Positions 34,867 through 43,716 of a stretch of DNA of 64,000 nt are shown here, piece after piece. This DNA is from Myceligenerans pegani (GTDB lineage Bacteria; Actinomycetota; Actinomycetes; Actinomycetales; Cellulomonadaceae). Below the pieces are notes generated by a model. The model did not search any database, was not told the origin of the DNA, and saw only the letters and a list, made by a program, of their open reading frames with translations. The position numbers were made by a program, and so were the translations under genes. The number at the start of each line of letters is the position of its first letter. Positions within the stretch are counted from its first letter, which is position 1. The stretch spans positions 1 through 64,000 of the forward strand of contig NZ_JADBGR010000087.1 of NCBI RefSeq assembly GCF_014892515.1, given 5' to 3'.

Positions 34867-35157
34867 CAGCGGGTTCCATCATCCGGGGGAGACGGGGGAC
34901 TCTCAGCAGTGCACGTGGAGCGTAGCCACCGAATTCCAGGAACGCAGCAAACCTGCTGGCCAACAGCCCGCCTGGCCCGGCTGCGCCACACAGTACCGAT
35001 CCACACAAATCGTGCAACCGAAAGCTCGATCCTCGAGGCCCGAGGGTCGTCGCGGCTCGTCGCGAGCTGAAAGTTCCGAAGCGGCGACGGCTCGGTCCGG
35101 GAGATCGGTGCCGGGAAATGCTTCGGCCACTGAGGGATCAGTAGCTACGGTCGTGGC
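34867..35157. other. Intergenic region upstream of the nSTAND gene
   Basis: 291 bases without a supported gene. It should hold the promoter of the nSTAND operon and of the small plus-strand gene that follows. I saw no convincing hairpin, operator or RNA gene. Confidence 0.4.
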
Positions 35158-35385
35158 ATGCCGCTGGTTCGGATCGAGATCTCCGTCGATGGGCGCGACG
35201 AGGCCCGCCGGATCATGGCCCGCTTCGCCGACGGGAAGACCGATCCGACCGTCGAGCAGGAAGTGCTCGACGCCGTCTGGGCGCAGGGCCGAGTGCCACG
35301 CGGCCGGCCGATATGCCTGGGGATGACCAACGGGCGGCCGGTACGCCTCAAGTTCGACGTCGACGTGACGCCTGGGACCCGATAG
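35158..35385 (+). CDS. Small hypothetical protein, 75 residues
   Basis: Starts MPLVRIEISVDGRDEARRIM and ends with a beta-rich RPVRLKFDVDVTPG. No family is recognised. No Shine-Dalgarno site precedes the ATG, so a leaderless transcript is possible. It stands alone between the nSTAND promoter and the tRNA-derived repeat. Codon pattern and length are compatible with a real gene, but support is limited. Confidence 0.45.
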   Translation: MPLVRIEISVDGRDEARRIMARFADGKTDPTVEQEVLDAVWAQGRVPRGRPICLGMTNGRPVRLKFDVDVTPGTR

Positions 35386-35485
35386 TCCGATCCCTGCTCG
35401 ACGAGCCGCAGGCAGCCACGAACGGTGGCGCGGGCGGCGGAGTCGGGCGTCGGCCGGTCGGCTTTGACCGGCGACGGAATCTCGC

Positions 35486-35530
35486 GGAGCGGGCGACGGG
35501 AATCGAACCCGCGTAATCAGTTTGGAAGAC
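35486..35530 (-). tRNA. 3' fragment of tRNA-Gly(UCC)
   Basis: On the minus strand the sequence runs GTCTTCCAAACTGATTACG, then GCGGGTTCGATTCCCGT, then CGCCCGCTCC. That is the anticodon loop with UCC, variable loop, T-arm and acceptor 3' strand of actinobacterial tRNA-Gly. The D-arm and 5' acceptor strand are absent, so it is not a functional tRNA. A 3' tRNA fragment of this kind is the usual product of site-specific integration. Confidence 0.75.
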
Positions 35531-35594
35531 ACCTTCGCCGGCATCGGGTTGGACGGATCAATCGGGCGGAAATGCCCGGTGACCTGGGTCTATC
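35489..35594 (-). repeat. Right copy of the tRNA-Gly-derived attachment repeat
   Basis: Aligns with 21070-21175 over about 105 bp. The first 40 bp are the tRNA-Gly 3' part and the rest is the shared non-tRNA flank GGTTGGACGGATCAATCGGG to GACCTGGGTCT. The relaxase remnant begins right behind it. No integrase gene is visible in the window. Confidence 0.7.
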
Positions 35595-35599
35595 TTAAT

Positions 35600-37719
35600 T
35601 TAGGGATTGGCGGTTGTGGGGTTGGTGAGGGCTTCGATTGGGGTCGAATCGGGGTTCGGAGAGTTGAGATAGGGCATATAAGGGCCCGGCTGAAATCCTG
35701 GCATTAGGCGGCCGACGAGCATGGCGAAGGCGCCGCCGGTGTCGACGGCCTGGAGTTGGGCGGGGTCGCCGGTCAGGAGGAGCTTTGCGCCGACGTCGGC
35801 CGCGAGGGCGGCGAGGCGGGCGAGGGTGTGGGTGCCGGTGAGGGTGGCTTCGTCCACGATCACCAGCTGGCCTCTGGCCAGCCGAGTGCGGCCGTGTCGG
35901 TGCTCGGTGAGCCACTTCGCTGTGGTCTCGGCGGGTTGCCCGACGTCATCGGCTAGGACCTTCGCGGCCGTCGCTGACGGCGCCAGACCGACTACGGACC
36001 CGGGCCCATGGCGTGCGGTCCAGGCGCGGACGAGTGCGCGCAAGGTGGTGGTCTTGCCTGCTCCGGCCGGTCCGACCAGCACGTCCACCACCCGCCCTGA
36101 TGTGGCCACTTGCTGCACCGCGTTCGCCTGCTCCACCGAAGGCCGGCGACCCTCGTCATTGCGGTGGACGACGGCGGTCACGGCGCGGTCCGGCAGCAAG
36201 GGTCCGGTTCGCTCTCCGGCCAGGATCAGCAGCCGCTCCTCGTCGGCCAGGACCTGTTCGCTGGAGTAGATCGCATGATGCTGGGGGCGCAGTCGGCTGG
36301 AGCCATCGGCTCGTTGCAGTGTTGCCGGGGTCGGGGCGAGCTCGTCCGGGGTGAGCCGGACCGAGTGGGCCTCGGCCGCGTCCACGACGCGAGTGATGAC
36401 CTGCTCCCGCTCGGCTGCTGAGGAGAAGCGCCAGCCCATCGTCTGCCGGGATGCTTCGGCCCACAGGTTCCACCGTCTCCAGGTGGCCCGCTTGTCCGAC
36501 ACCACCGCCAGCGTCTGGGCGGCAGCCTGCTCGATCACCTCGTTGGGCACGTGGGCTGCGGTGTACACCTGGCCCGTGCCGGCAGTGGTGAGGTCGCGTG
36601 CCAGGCCGACGGGGTCGGCGTCGGGCGCGAGAGGTTCGGCGCGTCGGCGCCACCACTCGGTTAGGTCGTGCAGCGAGTGGATCTGCTTGGCGGGTCGGGT
36701 GGCGAGTGTGGCCTGCGCGCGCATCCGCGCGACGACGCGGGCTGGCGGCTGGCGACCGTGCGTCGCGACGTAGGCGGCCTTGAGGCGTTCGGTCTCGGAG
36801 TTGATCGCGGAGGTGCGGCTTGAGAACTCGACGATCAGGTCCTCGCTGATGCCGTCGATCTCCCATTGAGGGTGCCGGTCCCGGCCGCGCGGCCGCCGTT
36901 CCCAGGCCAGGGCGAAGGTGCCGGTGAGGCGATCGCGTAGCACGGCGTCGTAGTGCTCGGACAGCGCCACGGCGGCCCCGTACAGGCCGCGGGCGCCCAG
37001 GGTCCGCCACACGCCGTCGTCGGACGTGTTGACCTTGTTCGACACCACGACATGGGTGTGCAGCTGTGGGTCGTTCGCGCGCGAGTCCCAATGGTCGTAC
37101 GCCGCCGCGGCAACGCCGGTGACGTCTGCCTGCTCGATCCCGCGCGCACCTCGGCGGGTGGCCGCGATCTGCCGTTCGAGCAGGTCGAGCGTCTCGCGCA
37201 CCGCTGCGTGGTGGGCCTCGACGATCCGGGCTTGGGTGTTGGCGTCGGCCAGCGCCCACAGAACCGACACCGACTGGGCACGGAGAACGTCAGGTCGAAC
37301 CCGGCCACGGCGTGCTTGTCCCCGGCACGATGCTCCTCGGCCTCGATCCGCGCCACCGCCTGCTCGCGCTCGGCGCCGGTCAGCGCCTCGTCCAGCCGAG
37401 CCACTCGGTGCGCGATCCGTTCGGCCACGGGCTTGTACTCGGCGAAGTCACGCCCCAGCGGGCCACCGGTCAGCGGGTTGCGGCCCGCGCCGATCAGGCG
37501 CTTGAGCTGCACCGGCGTGACGGCGTCGCCGGGCCGGAGCCGTGCGGTGCTGCCGGCGAAGTCCGCGACGGCCGAGCCGAGCCACATGCCCGGGGGTGTA
37601 CCGGCTTCCAGGTAGTAGCGCGTCACCTTGTCGGGCGCGGCATGATCGCCATCGCCCTGGACCACCGACCGCAACAGGTAGGCGTACCCGTGCCCGGCGG
37701 ACACCTTGTGGATCGACAT
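35600..37719 (-). pseudogene. MobF-type conjugative relaxase (TraA/TrwC-like), frameshifted and truncated
   Basis: The first 150 codons (MSIHKVSAGHGYAYLLRS, RYYLEAGTPPGMWLGS, VAGFDLTFSVP) hold the N-terminal Tyr residues of a TrwC-type relaxase. One base is missing near 37275 (CCCAGTCG for CCCAAGTCG), after which the second frame continues with VSVLWALADANTQ and the metal-binding His motif PQLHTHVVVSNKVN. The helicase part has Walker A VGPAGAGKTTTL and VIVDEATLTGTHTL, but stops at GDPAQLQAVDTGGAFAMLV. The rest is unrelated sequence. Normal members exceed 1000 residues. It would have nicked oriT of a conjugative element. Confidence 0.88.
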
Positions 37720-37824
37720 CGTCACCGGCCCCACCCCTTCGCGGGGTAGGTGAGGACGCCGAACCGTCAATACTTGCCGGGCGACTGATCAGGGTCGGGG
37801 CTCTCAGACGTTGCACCCCGCTTC

Positions 37825-38580
37825 TCATCCGGCCGAATCGGATGGGTGGCCGTCGAACGTCCCGAGTGGTCCGAGGTCGACGCCGTCGATCTGCGCGGCG
37901 GTGGATCGAGCGACTCCGACGAGTTCGGCCATGGGTACGATGGCGCGGCTGGTGGCGCTGAGATCTTCGTGGGCTTGCTTGGACCACAGGGGCGGGAAGA
38001 AGTTCAGGCCACGGTCACCGCTGAGGCTGCGGGTCTCGGATTCCCAGCCGTTCCAACGCAGTCCGCTCGTGAAGTCGCTCAAGCCGCCGTCGAGTACCCA
38101 CGAGAGCCAGGCGGCGTGGCCGGCCTCGAGTCGTTCCCATTGCAGAGTGTCGGGCGCGAGGTAGATCATCTCGCCGGGGTTCCCTGGTCTTCCGGCGGCG
38201 TCGGGGTCGTGTCCGTTGAGGACGTAGGTACCGCCGAGGACGTCGTGGGCGACGACGAGCCCATAGGGCGGGGACCAGGCGGCATCGGGCGCCGGCGGGA
38301 AGTCGTTCATCGCGGCCAAGCCCGGCAGGTGGCCAGGGCCGTTCGGTGACGGGCTTCCGTAGACGCGCAGCCAGCCGTGGTCGATCAGGAGCCCGCCGGT
38401 ATGGACGACGACGGCGCCGAGGTATGAGCCGGTCGTGACCTGGAGTTGTTCGAGCGTGCGACGGCTGATCGCCGCGTCAGGGGCGAGGATCTCGACGGTG
38501 ACCGAAGCCTCGCCGACGAGCCGCTCCAGCTCCGGCCAGGCAGGTCGCTGCGTGGCAGTCAGGTTCTCGAACAATCGCAC
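37825..38580 (-). CDS. DUF2625 family protein
   Basis: A 251-residue soluble protein. It opens VRLFENLTATQRPAWPELER and contains TGSYLGAVVVHTGGLLIDHG, DVLGGTYVLNGHD and RWNGWESE, all typical of DUF2625. Start is GTG; the longer frame upstream is antisense to the MFS gene. Function not known. It stands alone downstream of the relaxase remnant and is divergent from the MFS transporter. Confidence 0.82.
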   Translation of the reverse strand: MRLFENLTATQRPAWPELERLVGEASVTVEILAPDAAISRRTLEQLQVTTGSYLGAVVVHTGGLLIDHGWLRVYGSPSPNGPGHLPGLAAMNDFPPAPDAAWSPPYGLVVAHDVLGGTYVLNGHDPDAAGRPGNPGEMIYLAPDTLQWERLEAGHAAWLSWVLDGGLSDFTSGLRWNGWESETRSLSGDRGLNFFPPLWSKQAHEDLSATSRAIVPMAELVGVARSTAAQIDGVDLGPLGTFDGHPSDSAG

Positions 38581-38770
38581 ACGCTCGATCGTAGGGCCCG
38601 CAGCGGCCGCGATTCCCACGCGGGTTCGTGGCGGCACGGTGGGGCGCGTGACCCTGCCGCGAGTCGGGCTCATGACCGCAAGGCCGATTTCGGTGCGTCG
38701 GAGCCGACTGCCGGTGCGGTGGGCGCGCGAGTTTGACTCTCGACCAGGTCGAGCCCTCAGAGTCGCGCGC

Positions 38771-39970
38771 ATGTTCCTCTCGTTTCCCCGGGCCTGGGTC
38801 GCGTTCCTCGCTGCGAGCACGCTCAGTCAGCTCGGTAATTCCGTCCTCTGGTTCGCCTTGGGCTGGGCCGCCGCTGCGCACGGCGGCCAGGTCGCGGCGC
38901 TCGTCCTGACCGCGTCCGGCCTTCCCCGGCTGCTCCTCGTGCTGGTAGGTGGCTCCGTCGCCGACCGTGTCGGTGCCCGGCGGCTGCTGCTGTGTTCCGA
39001 GGCCGTCATGTTCGTGGTGTGTCTTGCTCTGGCCGGCGGTCTGCACGCCACCGGTCCGCAGCCGTGGCTCCTGGCCGCCGCGAGCCTGGCGTCCGGCGTC
39101 GTCTCGGCGTTCTCCTTGCCGGCCATGGGCTCGATGCCTCGACGCCTGGTGGACGACGCCGTGCTACCCCGCGCGCTGGCCCTGCGCCAGGGACTCAGCC
39201 AGGCCGTGCTGCTTGCGGGTGCACCGCTCGGCGGTGTCCTGGTCGCCACCGTGGGGCTGCCCGCGATCGCGATCGCCGACGCCGTCTGCTTCGCCGCAGT
39301 CCTCGTCGTCCTGGCGGTCATCCGGCCCCGGCACCACGCCGACCCGTCCACCGGGCCGCTGTGGCGTTCTCTGTCCGACGGTGCCCGGGTCGTCGTCGGC
39401 ACCCCAGGATTGGCGAGGGCACTCCTGCTGACCGGCGCGATGGCCGCCGCCGTGCTGCCGGTGTCGTCACTGCTGGTGCCTCTGCTCGGACGGGAGTCGG
39501 GGTGGGGTGCCGGGGCAACCGGGGTCGTCGTCGGGGCTCAGGCGGCGGGGTCGATCGTCGCGGCGCTCGTCGTCGCCCGGACCGGTACGACGTCGCGGAC
39601 CGGACGGGCCGTGGGCCTGGGGCTGACCGCGGCGGCGGCAGGCGTCGCACTGGTCGCCTCCGGGAGTGGAGATGCGGTGACACTGGTTGTCGGCGCGGCC
39701 GTCGTCGTCGGGGCCGGGACAGGTATCGCCGTCGCGCACCTGGCGCCGTTCGTGCTGGGCAGCGCACCCCGTACCCACCTGGCCCGGGTCCAGGCCTGGA
39801 CCTCGCTGGCACAGCTCGCCCCGGTCGTGGTGTCCAACAACCTGCTCGGTGCCACCGCCGCGTGGCTCTCCCCGAGCGCCGCCCTACTCTGCTGCGCCGC
39901 CATGCTCGGGATGTGTGCCCTGGCGGCGGTCCGGCTCCGTACAGCGGTACCGGCAGCTGCGTCGGCGTGA
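38771..39970 (+). CDS. MFS transporter, drug-efflux type
   Basis: A 399-residue transporter with 12 predicted membrane helices. The loop 2-3 motif is GGSVADRVGARRLLL and the opening helix reads FLAASTLSQLGNSVLWFALG. It resembles the MFS_3/enterobactin-exporter-like efflux family. The MerR gene follows after 42 bases behind its own promoter, so the pair is probably a drug-response unit. Substrate unknown. Confidence 0.88.
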   Translation: MFLSFPRAWVAFLAASTLSQLGNSVLWFALGWAAAAHGGQVAALVLTASGLPRLLLVLVGGSVADRVGARRLLLCSEAVMFVVCLALAGGLHATGPQPWLLAAASLASGVVSAFSLPAMGSMPRRLVDDAVLPRALALRQGLSQAVLLAGAPLGGVLVATVGLPAIAIADAVCFAAVLVVLAVIRPRHHADPSTGPLWRSLSDGARVVVGTPGLARALLLTGAMAAAVLPVSSLLVPLLGRESGWGAGATGVVVGAQAAGSIVAALVVARTGTTSRTGRAVGLGLTAAAAGVALVASGSGDAVTLVVGAAVVVGAGTGIAVAHLAPFVLGSAPRTHLARVQAWTSLAQLAPVVVSNNLLGATAAWLSPSAALLCCAAMLGMCALAAVRLRTAVPAAASA

Positions 39971-39975
39971 CCGGC

Positions 39976-40006
39976 TGGACCCTCGACCCAGTCGAGGGTC
40001 CATGCT
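39976..40006 (+). promoter_or_regulatory. MerR-type promoter with 11-bp inverted repeat
   Basis: GGACCCTCGAC-CCA-GTCGAGGGTCC (39977-40001) is a perfect inverted repeat. It fills the 19-bp spacer between a -35 (TGGACC, 39976-39981) and a -10 (CATGCT, 40001-40006). This over-long spacer is the hallmark of MerR-activated promoters. Transcription would start at about 40013, on the GTG start codon. Confidence 0.75.
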
Positions 40007-40012
40007 GTTCCG

Positions 40013-41074
40013 GTGCACCAGGACCGGATGTTGACCGTCGGCGCGTTCTCGCGCGCTTCCGGCCTGCCCGTCAGCGCCCTGCGCTACTACGACGCCGCGG
40101 GCGTGCTCCGGCCGGCGCACGTGGACGCGGTCACCGGCTACCGCTGGTACGCGCGAGACCAGGTAGTCCGGGCCCGGATCGTTGCCGGGCTGCGCCGGAC
40201 GGGCATGCCGGTGGCCGACATCTGCCGAGCCATCACCGCCGATCCCGTGACTGCCCGCCGGATCGTCGATGCCCACCAGCGACACCTCGAGACCGAGCTC
40301 GTCGAAGCGACCACTCACCTCGACGACGCACGGGACCTCCTGGCGGCGACCACCACCCTCACGGTGAACGACACCGCGCTGCGTGCCGCACTCCGTTCCG
40401 TCCGGCACGCCGTGGCCGATAACCCCGCCTGGCCGGCGCTGCATGGCGTGCTGTTCGACGTTGACCGAGCCGTCCTCCGGCTCGTCGCCACCGACCGCCA
40501 CAGGCTGGCCGCCACCGGCGTGCCGCTGGAAGGCGTCGTCGGCCCGCCGGCACAAGTCATCGTGCCGATCGCGATCGTGGACGCATTCCTCGGCCACGCG
40601 GTCACGGCGCAAGTCGGCGTATCCCTGGCCGCGCAGCGCGTCACGCTCGGCAACCTGGACGGCACGCCCATCGACGCGCTCTACCCCGACTACCATGCGC
40701 TCCTCGCTGCGCACCAGCCCAAGACCTGGGACATGAGTACACCTGACTCCTTGCCAGATACCGACTGCGCCACAGCGACAGCACCCAACCTGCTGACCCA
40801 GGTCACCCGGCGCGAGGCCGGGCCCGGAGCGCACGCCGGGTCACGCGACCGCCTGATCCTGATCGGGCTCGACCAGACCGGGGTCCGCATCGGCGACGCA
40901 CCCCGCTCCGTCGCCTTCGACCGCGAGTACCTCACCGAAGCAATCCGCTCCTTCGGCGACACCGACCTCCAGCTGACCTTCGGCGAACGCAACACGCTCC
41001 GTCTCGCCGCCAGGCACGCGCCCGACACCGTCGCGCTCATCATGCCGGTGAGGCTTGATCCTCGCGCTGCGTAA
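40013..41074 (+). CDS. MerR regulator fused to a DnaN-like (sliding-clamp fold) domain
   Basis: A 353-residue protein. Residues 7-75 are a MerR HTH (LTVGAFSRASGLPVSALRYY, then GYRWYARDQV), followed by a short coiled linker. From about 120 the sequence resembles DNA polymerase III beta: HGVLFDVDRAVLRLVATDRH, RLAATGVPLEG, then FDREYLTEAIRSFGDTDLQL and the terminal VALIMPVRL. In MerR relatives the C-terminal domain binds the effector, so here the clamp fold may serve as ligand sensor. The GTG start coincides with the predicted transcription start, so the mRNA may be leaderless; ATG at 40028 is the alternative. Confidence 0.85.
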   Translation: MHQDRMLTVGAFSRASGLPVSALRYYDAAGVLRPAHVDAVTGYRWYARDQVVRARIVAGLRRTGMPVADICRAITADPVTARRIVDAHQRHLETELVEATTHLDDARDLLAATTTLTVNDTALRAALRSVRHAVADNPAWPALHGVLFDVDRAVLRLVATDRHRLAATGVPLEGVVGPPAQVIVPIAIVDAFLGHAVTAQVGVSLAAQRVTLGNLDGTPIDALYPDYHALLAAHQPKTWDMSTPDSLPDTDCATATAPNLLTQVTRREAGPGAHAGSRDRLILIGLDQTGVRIGDAPRSVAFDREYLTEAIRSFGDTDLQLTFGERNTLRLAARHAPDTVALIMPVRLDPRAA

Positions 41075-41305
41075 CCGAAACTGTCACCGGCTCGTGCAGC
41101 AGACCCACCCGGCGCGGGCTGCGAGGCGGGCCTATAACCCGAAGCTGTAGGTGGCCTCGATCCCGCGGCCTTCTGTGTGATGTGAGGCCCGGGCCGAGTT
41201 CGACGCCGGAGTGCTCAAGTGTTGTGAGCGCGAGATCCGATCTACGTCATGGTTGCGCGTCTGTTCGTGAATCTGTCCGATCATCGCCGACAGGCTTGAA
41301 CAGGC

Positions 41306-41797
41306 TTACCTGACGTCTCCGTTGTCGATGGCTTCGCGGTAGACGCCGTCGTTGTCGACCTGTGATGCGAAGTCGTCGAAGTCCAGGTTGGCGATCGCGA
41401 GGTTCGCCTCGACGGTGAAGACAGCTTCTGGCGCGACGCGGAAGGTCTCCAGGTAGGTGTCGGAGTCCTCGTACAGGTCCACGACCAGGAGGGTCCTGTC
41501 GGCCATCGAGCGGGCGTCGGCCACGAACGCGAACGATTCGACCTCGACGAGGTCCGCCACCCGGCCGGGTTCGATGCGTGCGAGGTGCGGGTCGTCGACG
41601 ACGAGCAGCCTTGCGCGATCGGTCGGACTTGAGCCGACCTGTCGCCTGGCGTTCTCCAGCACCTGCGCGAAGCGGGCGTCGTTGGAGTAGTCGGTCCGGA
41701 TCAGTACGCCCGACAGGTCGAGCTCATCGACGGGCGGGACGAGCTTCGGATGGTGGTGGTTCACGATGCGCAACGGTAGCGGCGCGCGCGGGTTCAC
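41306..41797 (-). CDS. DUF6924-like protein
   Basis: A 163-residue acidic protein. LSGVLIRTDYSNDARFAQVL and the closing EANLAIANLDFDDFASQVD resemble DUF6924. Its start overlaps the end of the ATP-grasp gene by 74 bases, so it is part of the same minus-strand operon. A later start would reduce the overlap. Function unknown. Confidence 0.65.
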   Translation of the reverse strand: MNPRAPLPLRIVNHHHPKLVPPVDELDLSGVLIRTDYSNDARFAQVLENARRQVGSSPTDRARLLVVDDPHLARIEPGRVADLVEVESFAFVADARSMADRTLLVVDLYEDSDTYLETFRVAPEAVFTVEANLAIANLDFDDFASQVDNDGVYREAIDNGDVR

Positions 41798-42614
41798 TGA
41801 TGGTCCTGCGCGTTCCTTGCGACGAGGGCTGGCCGGGAACCGGTCGGGTGAACGCCTCGTCGCGACGCAACAGGCCCGCTACTGGGCCGGCGGCGCGAAG
41901 GATGACATCGAGGGCCCGGTCGACGTCGCATGCGTAGGTGCCTGATGCCCAGGCGGCGTTGGCCTCGATCACCACGAGTCGGTCGTCGAGCAGTCCGACG
42001 TCTACAACGATCGCCGACGGCAACGTCTCGGCCAGGTCGCGGATCAACGCGGCGGCAGCGGACGCGACGTCGTCGGGCAGCGGTGCCAGGCACCTGCCAC
42101 CGTGGGCGGAGTACTGGCTGGAGGTGTGGATCGTCCCGTCCAGGGCATAGAGGCGAAACTCCGCGGTGAAGGAGACGATCTCGGCGACCAGGACGAGTGT
42201 GTCCAGGTCAACGGCGTCCGCGCCGGGCAGGCGGGTGCCGTCGGTGTAGACCATGGCACGCAGGGACTTGTCGTTCGGCGCCTTGATGAACGCCGGGTAT
42301 CGCAGGGTCCAGGCGTCGCGAATCGGCATCGCAGTGATCGTCCGGCCGACGACTTCGCGCGGCAGGTCCGCAAGCCAGGTCGGCGGTGCTTCGAGGCACG
42401 CGATGCCGAGACTCGGCGCGACGGCGTCGGCGAACGTCGGGCCGGCGTGCAAGTGCTCGGCCGCGATCCCCTCAGGGAGGTCGAAGGCCGGCAACTGCAC
42501 CGTGGTCAGGCCGCGCGCCTCCGTGGCGGCGCGGACAGCCTCGACCGACCCGGTCAGGCGTGGTGGCAGGAGCAGCGTCCGGGGGCGTGCCAACTCAGGA
42601 TGCGTGGTCGACAA
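41724..42614 (-). CDS. ATP-grasp domain protein
   Basis: A 296-residue protein with an ATP-grasp-like second half. The ATP-binding Lys is in YPAFIKAPNDKSLRAMVY, and the metal ligands are in VDVGLLDDRLVVIEANAAWA. It resembles the small stand-alone ATP-grasp ligases of the DUF4343 type. The chemistry would be carboxylate-amine (or thiol) ligation through an acyl-phosphate. It overlaps the NADAR gene by 20 bases and the DUF6924 gene by 74 bases. The substrate may be a nucleotide-derived or peptide carboxylate; unknown. Confidence 0.75.
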   Translation of the reverse strand: MSTTHPELARPRTLLLPPRLTGSVEAVRAATEARGLTTVQLPAFDLPEGIAAEHLHAGPTFADAVAPSLGIACLEAPPTWLADLPREVVGRTITAMPIRDAWTLRYPAFIKAPNDKSLRAMVYTDGTRLPGADAVDLDTLVLVAEIVSFTAEFRLYALDGTIHTSSQYSAHGGRCLAPLPDDVASAAAALIRDLAETLPSAIVVDVGLLDDRLVVIEANAAWASGTYACDVDRALDVILRAAGPVAGLLRRDEAFTRPVPGQPSSQGTRRTISEPARAATVAHREPPPSEARPARR

Positions 42615-43716
42615 GGTCCGTCAGCCCAGCAGCTTGAGCCCGCAACTCGCTACGGACCAGCTCCAGGAGTCGACCGATCCAGTTCCGCCCGCCGGTGCTC
42701 CAGTGCCTATCGAAGTCGTCGTAATGGATCGGAGCAGTCCCGGTGCTCAGCAGGATGTCCGCGAGATCCGGATGCCGCATGAACTTGGCGCTCAGGAGAG
42801 AGTGCATGACAGCCTCTCGCGCCTCATCCCAGCCATCGCGCTTGTCGAGCGCGCCGGCGAGCTTCTTGGCGTCGTACGGGCTTGGCGCTGCGGCGATCCG
42901 GGCACGCGCCTCGTCGTCGGCGACCGATAGCGCGTGCCAGGCGGTCTCCACGTTGTCGAACACGTGGCCCGCCGCGCGGATTTCACAGGGGAAGGAGTTG
43001 CGCAACCGATGGATCGCCGGAGCGGTCTCGACACCCTGTGGGTAGACAGCAGCCGGCACCTGCACCGGAGTCACCAACTCGCTGGTCTTGATCCTCGTGG
43101 CCTTGGGCCGCAACCATTCAGGGGCGTACTCGCTCCGCCTCTCGAAATAGCGCAGAGCGTGCTCGTACAACTCCTTGGTGACGCGGGCGCCGTCGCGAGG
43201 GCGCTTCTTCCCGACACCGACGGCAAGAGCCTGGACCGGCCAATCCTTGTTGTCCATGTCGCCGAGCATGTAGACCCGCAGGTGCTCAGGCACCGCGAGG
43301 TACGCATCCAGCAGAGCACGACGTCGGGCCGTGGTGGGATCGTCGAGGAACGCACCGATCGCGGCCCGGCAGCGGCTGGTGGAGTCTGGCCGGCCGGCGA
43401 GCGAGTCGACCTGATCACGGACCTCACCGATGAGCCCCTCAGGTGTGACCCAGGACCGTGGCTGTGCGAACGTCCACGAGCCGACATGGTGTGCCGAGGC
43501 GTGAGCACCTTCCTCAAGCGTCGTCGCGACCCAGCCCGAGGCGACCTTGCGCTCGAACTCCTCCAGATCAACCAGGCCCCAGCAATCGATTATCCCGTCG
43601 GCATAGATCACGAGATCGGTGACGAAGTAGGTCCCGCCGTTCCTGATGAACGCGATCCGAGTCACCCCGGAGATGGTCTGCCCGTCAACTTCCCGCGAAG
43701 TGCGCCGACCGACCAT
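42595..43716 (-). CDS. Two-domain protein with C-terminal NADAR domain
   Basis: A 373-residue protein. The N-terminal 190 residues start with a small beta domain (ISGVTRIAFIRNGGTYFVTD) followed by helices, family not recognised. The C-terminal part from about 215 is a NADAR (YbiA-like) domain: NSFPCEIRAAGHVFDNVETA, then AVMHSLLSAKFMRHPDLADI and the terminal TGGRNWIGRLLE block. NADAR proteins cleave N-glycosidic bonds in riboflavin intermediates or remove ADP-ribose from guanine. It heads an operon with an ATP-grasp protein and DUF6924. Confidence 0.8.
   Translation of the reverse strand: MVGRRTSREVDGQTISGVTRIAFIRNGGTYFVTDLVIYADGIIDCWGLVDLEEFERKVASGWVATTLEEGAHASAHHVGSWTFAQPRSWVTPEGLIGEVRDQVDSLAGRPDSTSRCRAAIGAFLDDPTTARRRALLDAYLAVPEHLRVYMLGDMDNKDWPVQALAVGVGKKRPRDGARVTKELYEHALRYFERRSEYAPEWLRPKATRIKTSELVTPVQVPAAVYPQGVETAPAIHRLRNSFPCEIRAAGHVFDNVETAWHALSVADDEARARIAAAPSPYDAKKLAGALDKRDGWDEAREAVMHSLLSAKFMRHPDLADILLSTGTAPIHYDDFDRHWSTGGRNWIGRLLELVRSELRAQAAGLTDLVDHAS

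Noticed and set aside
41306-42614. Graspetide (omega-ester peptide) system with the ATP-grasp and the PIMT-type methyltransferase
   Set aside because: The ATP-grasp protein is of a small stand-alone type, the two genes are in separate operons 2 kb apart, and no Thr/Glu-rich precursor is next to them.
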